Origin: Ruminococcaceae bacterium UBA1320
Lineage (GTDB): Bacteria; Bacillota; Clostridia; Oscillospirales; Ethanoligenentaceae
Length of the DNA stretch: 10,887 nucleotides
Direction: 5' to 3'
Assembly: GCA_002306975.1 (NCBI GenBank)
Contig: DBTI01000220.1
Span: forward strand, 12,411-23,297
The notes under the pieces are model-generated. The model was not told the origin of the DNA. It saw only the letters and a program-made list of their open reading frames with translations, and made no database searches. Positions 6,185 to 10,887 of this stretch are shown here, piece after piece. How positions within the stretch are numbered: position 1 is the stretch's first letter; each line of letters begins with the position of its first letter. Made by a program: the position numbers and the translations under genes.

Positions 6185-6232
6185 AAAATAAATATATTAT
6201 GTGTTTATTTTAGACGCTTTATGTGCTACAAT
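6185..6232 (+). promoter_or_regulatory. Cassette C promoter region, possible RHH operator
   Basis: TACAAT (6227-6232) is a good -10; the best -35 at 17 bases is TTTATT (6204-6209), poor. Inverted repeat AAAATAAA (6185-6192) / TTTATTTT (6204-6211) overlaps that -35 and lies next to the RHH ribosome site. Further dyads follow the -10: GATAT-N5-ATATC (6243-6257) and AACATA-N7-TATGTT (6250-6268). Which one the RHH protein uses cannot be decided here. The 25-bp double-dyad layout of the XRE cassettes is absent. Confidence 0.45.
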
Positions 6233-6284
6233 GAGCAATGCGGATATAAAACATATCTAAATTATGTTCATGGAGATGTGAATA

Positions 6285-6524
6285 ATGGCAGATTACAAGA
6301 AAATGTACGCGCAATTGTTTAACAAAGTCACGGATGTGATAGAGGAACTGCAAGAAGTACAGAGACAGGCGGAAAACATGTATATAGAAAGCTTTGAACC
6401 AGAGATCGTCCTTTTTAACACGGGGAATGACACGGCGGATTCAAACTGTGATAAACAGAAAAGAAAAAGTCCATCTTCCAAAAGTGTGGGATTCACTTTG
6501 GAAAACAGACAGAAACGCAAGTAA
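6285..6524 (+). CDS. Cassette C: 79-aa small protein, MADY family
   Basis: A small, highly charged protein of unknown function. Residues 1-36 should form one long amphipathic helix (MADYKKMYAQLFNKVTDVIE, then ELQEVQRQAENMYIES), likely a coiled coil; the remaining 43 residues are polar and lysine-rich (DKQKRKSPSSKS) and look disordered. There is no signal peptide or membrane segment. It is 69/79 identical to the protein at 6862-7101, and the DNA is equally close, so the pair arose by recent duplication. GGAG (6272-6275) lies 9 bases before the ATG. It is divergent from the RHH gene, its presumed regulator. The N-terminal helix resembles short uncharacterised proteins often found beside XRE genes in Clostridia; that is recollection, not a search result. 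Confidence 0.8.
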   Translation: MADYKKMYAQLFNKVTDVIEELQEVQRQAENMYIESFEPEIVLFNTGNDTADSNCDKQKRKSPSSKSVGFTLENRQKRK

Positions 6525-6546
6525 AAGTGAAAATTGCCTGCGGTGC

Positions 6547-6571
6547 AACCGCTTCAGCGGTTCAGCTTTTT
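6547..6571 (+). terminator. Possible weak terminator between cassettes C and D
   Basis: AACCGC (6547-6552) pairs with GCGGTT (6557-6562) around a TTCA loop, followed by CAGC and five Ts. It overlaps the last codons and stop of the convergent XRE gene. The gap before the T run makes it a weak candidate. Confidence 0.4.
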
Positions 6572-6772
6572 ATTATCGGTACGTTCGAGCAGGAAATCAA
6601 CACTGACTTCATATAAATCAGCAAGAGCACACAGAATGTGCGGAGGTATCATTCTTTGACCGGATTCGTAGTAGGCATAAGTCCGCTGAGGCACATTAAT
6701 TGCGGCACCAACCTGTGCCTGTGTCGAATCACGATCTTCTCGTAGATTACGGATTCTCGCGTATATTTTCAT
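6554..6772 (-). CDS. Cassette D: XRE-family repressor, 72 aa
   Basis: A third minimal Cro/C1-type repressor: helix 1 YARIRNLREDRD, helix 2 QAQVGAAIN (18-26), recognition helix PQRTYAYYESG (28-38), then IPPHILCALADLYEVSVDFLLERTD. It is more distant from cassettes A and B than they are from each other, notably in the C-terminal half. ATG 6772 is preferred because GGTGAT precedes it at the same distance as in cassette B. In-frame ATG 6778, GTG 6781 and TTG 6784 overlap that ribosome site. It is convergent with the 79-aa gene ending at 6524 (29-base gap) and divergent from the cassette D promoter, whose TAGAACA dyads are its likely operators. Presumed autoregulated repressor of the 6862 gene. Confidence 0.9.
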   Translation of the reverse strand: MKIYARIRNLREDRDSTQAQVGAAINVPQRTYAYYESGQRMIPPHILCALADLYEVSVDFLLERTDNKKLNR

Positions 6773-6796
6773 CGTCATCACCAAAAAAATTATAGC

Positions 6797-6843
6797 TTAG
6801 AACAAATTAATCTATTGATATTTTGAACATATTGTTCTAAGAT
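6797..6843 (+). promoter_or_regulatory. Cassette D promoter with two operators (TAGAACA type)
   Basis: TTGATA (6815-6820), 17 bases, TAAGAT (6838-6843). Operator 1 is TTAGAACAAATTAATCTAT (6797-6815), imperfect. Operator 2 is TTTGAACATATTGTTCTAA (6822-6840), with perfect GAACA-TAT-TGTTC core. Centres are 25 bp apart, in the same register to the -35 as cassettes A and B. In addition CTTAGAACAA (6796-6805) and TTGTTCTAAG (6832-6841) pair as a distant 10-bp inverted repeat. Confidence 0.86.
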
Positions 6844-6861
6844 TATGCTGGGGTGATAAAA

Positions 6862-7101
6862 ATGGCAGATTATAAGCAAATGTACGCTAAATTGTTTAAT
6901 AAGGTCACGGATGTGATAGAGGAACTGCAAGAAGTACAGAGACAGGCGGAAAACATGTATATAGAAAGCTATGAGCCGGAGATCGTCCTTTTTAACAAAG
7001 GGAATGACACGGCGGATTCAAGCTGTGATAAACAGAAAAGAAAAAGCCCGCCCTTCAAAAGTGTTGGATTCACTTCGGGAAACAGACAGAAACATAAGTA
7101 A
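6862..7101 (+). CDS. Cassette D: 79-aa small protein, MADY family
   Basis: Paralogue of the 6285-6524 product, with ten substitutions (K6Q, Q10K, F37Y, T46K, N54S, S64P, S65F, L72S, E73G, R78H). The first 36 residues, the predicted amphipathic helix, hold only two changes, while the basic tail is looser. Length and stop are conserved, which argues that the whole 79 residues are translated. ATG 6862 is preceded by GGGGTGA (6850-6856); a GTG at 6853 in frame lies inside this site and would add three residues. It is transcribed from the cassette D promoter about 20 bases upstream and probably repressed by the divergent XRE protein. Function unknown; an adaptor or inhibitor acting through the helix is one guess. 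No enzyme or toxin motif is seen. Confidence 0.82.
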   Translation: MADYKQMYAKLFNKVTDVIEELQEVQRQAENMYIESYEPEIVLFNKGNDTADSSCDKQKRKSPPFKSVGFTSGNRQKHK

Positions 7102-7190
7102 AAGCACGAAAAAAATCGGTGTACAGTATTGAACGGCGAAGATTTAAAAAGCACGCTCTGATAAAAAAAGCAAATGAATCCGAAAAAAGC

Positions 7191-7219
7191 TTGCAAGCAT
7201 TCGGTTTATTCTCTATAAT
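7191..7219 (+). promoter_or_regulatory. Promoter of the CheY-CheX operon
   Basis: TTGCAA (7191-7196), 17 bases, TATAAT (7214-7219). The -10 is consensus and the -35 matches 4 of 6. It lies about 95 bases before the coding start. No sigma-28-type flagellar promoter was found, so sigma-A control is the simpler reading. Confidence 0.6.
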
Positions 7220-7319
7220 GTTGTTAAAAATACAATGACTATTTATGCGATTTACCTAAATTTGTCAATTGTTTTTGTGCTCCAAATAACTGACTTGCAG
7301 ATGAAAGAGTGATGTGGCA

Positions 7320-8195
7320 ATGAAGAATTGTAAAATTGTCGTCATTGATGATTCGATGTTTTCTGTCGCGATGTTGAGCGAAATGCTCACTAATCAGGGT
7401 TTCGAGGTCTTGGGCAGCGCCAATAATCTTGAAGAAGCACTTGAAGCGGTAAGGACACTTAAGCCTGATCTTGTCACCATGGATATGACCATGCCCGGGG
7501 CGGATGGGCTTGAAGTGACTAAAGCGATTCATATTATGGATCCGAACGTCAAGGTGGTTGTTGTCAGCTCAATGATGGATGACGAAATTGTGAAAAAAGC
7601 AAAGAAAGTGAATGTCTCCGGCTATGTGCAAAAGCCTGTAGACGCTGAGGAACTTGCGCTTATCATCAACCGTGTTATGGCGGATGAAGAACTTTTCAAA
7701 GAGCTTGAAGAAATTTATTATACTGTCGTAAAAGAGACCCTTACCGATACCTTTAATAAGTTTTTTAAGGCGGTACCGACATTCGGTGATGAGAATAACT
7801 CAAACAATGAACAGGTGTCTCATGGAATCTCTGTTGTGATGGGGATAACCGGCAAATATGTCGGTCGTATTATCTTTGATACTTCGAATGAGACAGTTAC
7901 TAATATTGCTGTGAAACTGCTTGGCCGTGAGCCAAAAAACACACAGGAAATGATCAATATTCTTGCCGAGATTGCTAACATCGCAGCAGGGAACACCTGC
8001 TCCATGCTCAACCGCAAGGATAAACTTCTTGGTCTTCGCGTTGCTCCGCCCACTATCGTGCACGGTGAATCGCTGATTATTTCAAAATCCGATCTTGACA
8101 CCATTACCTCATCTAAGGCCACTACTGCTTTTGGGGATCTTTATGTCAATGTAGGGTTTAAAAGGGGTGAAGGAGAATGGACGACAAGTATATAA
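7320..8195 (+). CDS. Response-regulator receiver fused to CheX/CheC-type domain, 291 aa
   Basis: Residues 1-120 are a CheY-like receiver with all key residues: D10 and D11 (metal), D55 (phosphorylation site, in MDMTMPGADG), S83 (switch), K105 followed by P106. Residues about 125-291 resemble CheX, a CheY-P phosphatase domain of the CheC/CheX/FliY family; AEIANIAAGN supplies the characteristic Glu/Asn pair (E217, N220). No DNA-binding domain is present. In known CheX proteins these residues align the water that attacks the phospho-aspartate, so the fused domain may dephosphorylate its own receiver or a partner CheY. The start is probably ATG 7320; GTG 7314 is two codons upstream and has only a weak AGAG site. 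The gene overlaps the next CheX-like gene by 19 bases, implying translational coupling. No cheA or cheW is in the window. Confidence 0.9.
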   Translation: MKNCKIVVIDDSMFSVAMLSEMLTNQGFEVLGSANNLEEALEAVRTLKPDLVTMDMTMPGADGLEVTKAIHIMDPNVKVVVVSSMMDDEIVKKAKKVNVSGYVQKPVDAEELALIINRVMADEELFKELEEIYYTVVKETLTDTFNKFFKAVPTFGDENNSNNEQVSHGISVVMGITGKYVGRIIFDTSNETVTNIAVKLLGREPKNTQEMINILAEIANIAAGNTCSMLNRKDKLLGLRVAPPTIVHGESLIISKSDLDTITSSKATTAFGDLYVNVGFKRGEGEWTTSI

Positions 8196-8641
8196 AGCCT
8201 TTTGTCGATTCAGTACTTACAGTTTTGCCGCAGCTTGGCATTACTGATATTCAGTTAGGACGTATTTATGAGCGTGGAAGAAATTTAGAAACGCCCGGCA
8301 TTATCGTGATACTCGGTCTTATCGGGGATATTCGTGGAAATGTGATTTATGGCATAACCGAGGAATGTGCGAGCGGGATCGCTTCTGTTATGTTAATGGG
8401 AATGGAGATTCCCTCGTTTGACGAAATGGCACAAAGCGCAATCTCTGAATTGACCAACATGCTCACAGCAAATGCTTCAACTGAGTTTGCAGGGGTGGGT
8501 GTGAATATCGATATTTCAACACCCACGCTAATGACAGGTAAATTCTCTGCTACCGCGAGCAGTGAAAAGGTAGTTACCATTGAGATGATCGTTAATGGTC
8601 AGACTTTTGAAATCAATCTCGCTATCGACAAAATATGTTGA
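8177..8641 (+). CDS. CheX-like chemotaxis phosphatase-family protein, 154 aa
   Basis: A full-length single-domain member of the CheX family (usual length about 150). The sequence runs MDDKYIKPFVDSVLTVLPQL, an alternating beta region (IIVILGLIGDIRGNVIYG), a helix with SAISELTNMLTANA containing the expected E91/N94 pair, and a closing beta region ending in NGQTFEINLAIDKIC. Likely role: removal of phosphate from a CheY-type receiver, most simply the receiver fused in the preceding gene. ATG 8177 lies within that gene's last codons. GGGGTGA (8164-8170) is 6 bases upstream, while the nearer AGGAG is too close to use. The overlap suggests the two products are made together and may heterodimerise through their CheX domains. 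A terminator follows at 8742. Confidence 0.87.
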   Translation: MDDKYIKPFVDSVLTVLPQLGITDIQLGRIYERGRNLETPGIIVILGLIGDIRGNVIYGITEECASGIASVMLMGMEIPSFDEMAQSAISELTNMLTANASTEFAGVGVNIDISTPTLMTGKFSATASSEKVVTIEMIVNGQTFEINLAIDKIC

Positions 8642-8741
8642 TGTGAAATGGTGACAGAGTTTAAAGGTGCTGTTCTTATTCAGCATCAGAGATAACAGAC
8701 AGAAAAGAATAGGCTGTATCGCGGAATATCATCGTTTTACT

Positions 8742-8782
8742 CAAGCTGGCAACGTTTTTTAACGGGGTCAGCTTGTTTTTTT
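8742..8782 (+). terminator. Terminator after the CheY-CheX operon
   Basis: CAAGCTG (8742-8748) pairs with CAGCTTG (8769-8775), with a further CGTT/AACG pairing inside, followed by seven Ts (8776-8782). It separates the chemotaxis-type pair from the MarR operon. Confidence 0.85.
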
Positions 8783-8792
8783 GAAAATTGCT

Positions 8793-8855
8793 ACTGTAAT
8801 ACAATACAGTGCATGTTGACAAAAGTATGTATACATTATATAATTGTATGTACAA
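8793..8855 (+). promoter_or_regulatory. Consensus promoter with three dyads, MarR operon
   Basis: TTGACA (8816-8821), 17 bases, TATAAT (8839-8844): perfect consensus. Three inverted repeats surround it: ACTGTA-N6-TACAGT (8793-8810) upstream, ATGTATACAT (8827-8836) in the spacer, and TTGTA-TG-TACAA (8844-8855) at the start region. TGTA/TACA half-sites recur in all three, as expected for a MarR dimer that represses its own operon. The binder is inferred. Confidence 0.85.
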
Positions 8856-8873
8856 ACAAACGAGGTGATTATA

Positions 8874-9329
8874 TTGTCGGGCAAAGATGATATGGGTGAA
8901 CAGGAATGTAAACTGAATGGCTGTTTGTTCTTTTCTACAACAAAACTCGCGCGCGTATTCAGTAAAATAGCGGACGAAGCTTTCAGTAAAACAGGATTGT
9001 CACCAAGCCATGCGTTGCTCTTATACATCGTGAACCGGGAAGGTGGCATCTATCAGAAAGAAATCGGAGAGACATTGCATTTGACGCCTTCCACCATAAC
9101 ACGCTTTGTTGAAAAGCTGGAAAGTAAAAAACTTGTTTCAGGAAAAACAGAAGGAAAAAATGTTTTTATTTGCACGACAGAGGATGGAATGACTTTACAA
9201 CCGGACATAATAAATTCATGGAATAATCTGCACAATATGTACAAAGGTATTCTTACAGAAAAAGAAATCGAGCAATTTATCACAATCAGCAGTAAGCTGC
9301 TGTGTAAATTGGACAATCCTAAAGATTAA
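8874..9329 (+). CDS. MarR-family transcriptional regulator, 151 aa
   Basis: A winged-helix regulator of MarR type: an N-terminal dimerisation helix (CLFFSTTKLARVFSKIADEA), the SPSHALLLYIV helix, a winged helix from GGIYQKEIGETLHLTPSTIT (helix-turn-helix) through KLVSGKTEGKNVFICTTEDG (wing), and a C-terminal helical segment. Cys12 and Cys17 lie next to the dimerisation helix, where OhrR/YodB-like members carry their redox cysteine, so thiol sensing of oxidants or quinones is possible. The start is TTG 8874: GAGGTGA (8862-8868) is 5 bases upstream. An in-frame TTG at 8844 coincides with the -10 element and cannot be used. It heads an operon with two nitroreductase-type genes and an ABM-domain gene and probably represses all of them. 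Confidence 0.9.
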   Translation: MSGKDDMGEQECKLNGCLFFSTTKLARVFSKIADEAFSKTGLSPSHALLLYIVNREGGIYQKEIGETLHLTPSTITRFVEKLESKKLVSGKTEGKNVFICTTEDGMTLQPDIINSWNNLHNMYKGILTEKEIEQFITISSKLLCKLDNPKD

Positions 9330-9365
9330 ATTCATTCAACATGATTCATCAGGAGGTATTTGATT

Positions 9366-9896
9366 ATGAAAGAAATATTTACAAGAAGAAGCATCCGTAA
9401 ATTTAAAGAGCAGGCCGTCGAGCCGGAAAAAATCGACAAACTGCTAAGGGCTGCTATGCAGGCTCCTTCAGCGGCGAACCAGCAACCATGGGAATTTATT
9501 ATCGTGCAGGACAAAGCAATGCTAGAGCAGCTTTCCCAAACGTCGCCTTACGCAAAACCGGCTGCGGGTTCTGCTGTCACTTTCGTTTTGCTTGCAAATG
9601 AAAATGAGCTGAAGGTTTCCACGGCATGGGAGCAGGACATGGGTGCAGCAGCCGAGAACCTGTTGCTTGAAGCCGTTCATCTGGGACTTGGAGGCGTATG
9701 GTTTGGTGTTGCAACGGCGGATGCTGTGGCAGATAATGTGCGCCGCCTGTTTAAACTTCCGAATAATATGAAACCCTTCGCGCTGATTTCCGTAGGCTAC
9801 CCTGATGGGCAGGAAAATGTGTTTGCCGACCGATATAAGGCGGAAAAAGTGCATTATGAGAAGTGGCAACAAGCCGAAAAGGAGAATCTACAATGA
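9366..9896 (+). CDS. Nitroreductase-family flavoprotein, 176 aa
   Basis: An FMN-dependent NAD(P)H oxidoreductase of the nitroreductase superfamily. Visible signatures are RRSIRKF at 7-13 (phosphate of FMN), QAPSAANQQPWEF at 32-44 (flavin contacts), the dimer helix DMGAAAENLLLEAVHLGLGG (91-110) followed by VWFGV, and the closing ALISVGYPDG (139-148). The length of 176 residues is typical of short single-domain members. Such enzymes reduce nitro compounds, quinones or flavins; the true substrate is not predictable. ATG 9366 is preferred because AGGAGG (9351-9356) is 9 bases upstream; TTG 9360 is too close. It lies 36 bases after the MarR gene, and its stop codon overlaps the next start (ATGA), so co-transcription and coupling are expected. 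Confidence 0.93.
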   Translation: MKEIFTRRSIRKFKEQAVEPEKIDKLLRAAMQAPSAANQQPWEFIIVQDKAMLEQLSQTSPYAKPAAGSAVTFVLLANENELKVSTAWEQDMGAAAENLLLEAVHLGLGGVWFGVATADAVADNVRRLFKLPNNMKPFALISVGYPDGQENVFADRYKAEKVHYEKWQQAEKENLQ

Positions 9897-10183
9897 TTAA
9901 GGTCGTGGCAAAAAATTTTATCAGAACGGATAAGGTAAATGAATTCATCGCGTTGGCTAGGCAGCTTGTGGAGAAAACAACGAAAAACGACTCTGGATGC
10001 ATTCGTTATGAGTTGTTTCAGGATGATTCCAATCCTCAGATTCTCACGATTATTGAAGAGTGGGAAGATAGGGAATCTCTCAACAAGCATATGACGTCAA
10101 CGCATTTTAAAGAAGTAACTGCCGCTTTCACAGGCTTTGTAGAAAAGGCCGGTGAAATAAATCTCTATCAGAAGCTGGCCTGA
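9893..10183 (+). CDS. ABM-domain (quinol monooxygenase-like) protein, 96 aa
   Basis: It matches the antibiotic-biosynthesis-monooxygenase fold (YgiN type): a first strand MIKVVAKNFI, a helix KVNEFIALARQLVEKTTKN, GCIRYELFQDD (35-45), the central strand ILTIIEEWEDRESLNKHMTS (50-69) with the conserved W57 and H66, then HFKEV. These dimeric ferredoxin-like proteins act on quinones or related aromatic substrates without cofactor, or have regulatory roles. Coupled to a nitroreductase, a part in quinone redox cycling or detoxification is reasonable but inferred. ATG 9893 is chosen: it overlaps the upstream TGA as ATGA, and GGAG (9881-9884) is 8 bases upstream. An upstream in-frame ATG at 9863 would lie inside the nitroreductase gene and lacks a good site. 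Confidence 0.88.
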   Translation: MIKVVAKNFIRTDKVNEFIALARQLVEKTTKNDSGCIRYELFQDDSNPQILTIIEEWEDRESLNKHMTSTHFKEVTAAFTGFVEKAGEINLYQKLA

Positions 10184-10200
10184 TGCAAGAGGAATGTAAT

Positions 10201-10887
10201 ATGAAAATGGATTTTCCCATTGAAAAAACCATCAAGGAGCGCCGCAGTGTAAGAACTTATAAAGAACACCCGCTTTCTCAGGAGGATAAAGCGAAACTCA
10301 ATGCCTACATCACCACTCTGTCCAACCCTTTTTCGGTGAATGTAAAATTTCACCTGTTGAACGCAAAAGCTTCGGTGGACGGGGAAAAGCTGGGCACCTA
10401 TGGTGTTATAAAAGGCGCAGATGATTTTATTGGCGCTACGGTCGCGGAAGGCGAACTGGCGTTGGAAGCGTTGGGCTATTCCTTCGAAAAGCTGATCCTG
10501 TATATCACGTCAGTGGGGTTTGGCACCTGCTGGCTTGGCGGGACATTTCGCCGCAGCGGATTCGCTGCGGCCATGGGTTTGGAAGAAGGAGAACTTTTTC
10601 CGGCAATCTCACCTGTTGGCTATCCTTTGGGCAAAAAAAGGACGATGGAATCGTTTACAAGATGGATTGCAAAGTCGGATCAGCGAAAGCCATGGAATGA
10701 ACTCTTTTTCAAGCGGAATTTTTCACGGCCGTTGACCCAGACTGAAGCGGGTGAATTTGCCTTTGCGCTGGAAATGCTGCGGCTTGCACCTTCCGCAGTC
10801 AACAAGCAGCCATGGCGGGTTGTTATGGATACAAATGTCTACCATTTTTATGAGGCTAAGTCGACGGGAGACAAAAAATTGGGTATT
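10201..10887 (+). CDS. Nitroreductase-family protein (TM1586-like), partial, at least 229 aa
   Basis: The frame opens at ATG 10201 with AAGAGGA (10187-10193) 7 bases upstream and stays open to the end of the window, so the C-terminus is missing. The product starts with KTIKERRSVRTYKE, a nitroreductase FMN-binding start. It then has a TYGVIKGADDFIGA segment, LEALGYSFEKLILYITSVGF (89-108), GTCWLGGTF (108-116), and near the edge a second motif LAPSAVNKQPWRVV (196-208). This order, with the PSAxNxQPW motif late rather than early, is that of the putative TM-nitroreductase family (PF14512-like), a pseudo-dimeric arrangement of about 250 residues, so only a short tail is lost. It is the fourth gene of the MarR operon, 17 bases after the ABM gene. 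Confidence 0.88.
   Translation, partial: MKMDFPIEKTIKERRSVRTYKEHPLSQEDKAKLNAYITTLSNPFSVNVKFHLLNAKASVDGEKLGTYGVIKGADDFIGATVAEGELALEALGYSFEKLILYITSVGFGTCWLGGTFRRSGFAAAMGLEEGELFPAISPVGYPLGKKRTMESFTRWIAKSDQRKPWNELFFKRNFSRPLTQTEAGEFAFALEMLRLAPSAVNKQPWRVVMDTNVYHFYEAKSTGDKKLGI

Noticed and set aside
5238..7101. CRISPR array
   Set aside because: The repeats are few, long and coding or promoter sequences; there is no short repeat with regular unique spacers and no cas gene.
5238..7101. Classical toxin-antitoxin loci
   Set aside because: Regulator and small gene are divergent rather than co-transcribed, and the small proteins show no toxin motif or membrane segment.
7177..7207. Terminator hairpin after the last 79-aa gene (CCGAA/TTCGG around GCTTGCAAGC)
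   Set aside because: The stem is short and interrupted, there is no clean T run, and the region overlaps the better-supported promoter at 7191-7219.
10520..10735. 71-codon plus-strand frame near the right edge
   Set aside because: It is an out-of-frame shadow of the nitroreductase-family gene that runs from 10201 to the window end.

Overview
The window looks like chromosomal DNA of an anaerobic, low-to-moderate GC Firmicute, most likely a clostridial or Oscillospiraceae-type bacterium. The basis is AT-rich intergenic DNA with consensus sigma-A promoters (several TTGACA-17-TATAAT type), GGAGG/GGGGTGA ribosome binding sites, frequent TTG starts, a DUF6062-like protein, and a CheY-CheX fusion. 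The assignment is inference; no rRNA or other taxonomic marker is present.

Layout. Positions 45-413 (-) encode a 122-aa XRE repressor facing a consensus promoter on the opposite strand. 840-3200 (+) encodes a large soluble chemoreceptor built from tandem HAMP-like repeats and ended by a strong terminator. 3661-4359 (+) is a DUF6062-type cysteine-rich protein. 4851-5135 (+) is a small protein with a C-terminal membrane anchor, closed by a bidirectional terminator. 5238-7101 is the unusual part: four tandem cassettes, each a small DNA-binding protein on the minus strand divergent from a very small plus-strand gene whose product starts M-A/S-D/N-Y. Three cassettes use XRE repressors (5244-5456, 5645-5857, 6554-6772) and one uses a ribbon-helix-helix protein (6003-6173). 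Two of the small plus-strand genes are intact 79-aa paralogues (6285-6524, 6862-7101) and two are cut short (5570, 5947).

7320-8641 (+) is a two-gene chemotaxis-type operon: a receiver domain fused to a CheX-like phosphatase domain, overlapping a stand-alone CheX-like protein. A terminator follows. 8874-10887 (+) is a redox/detoxification operon: a MarR regulator behind a perfect consensus promoter full of dyads, a nitroreductase, an ABM-fold monooxygenase-like protein, and a second nitroreductase-type protein that runs off the window.

Most notable signal. The three XRE cassettes share one promoter/operator design to the base: TTGAC-type -35, 17-bp spacer, TAAAAT/TAAGAT -10, and two 19-bp dyads exactly 25 bp apart, the second sitting in the spacer. 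The dyad sequence, however, differs in each cassette (TATGCGA, TAGGAC, TAGAACA half-sites). This looks like a tandem family of duplicated repressor switches that have diverged to separate DNA specificities while keeping geometry and output gene type. What the small output proteins do is not known from the sequence.
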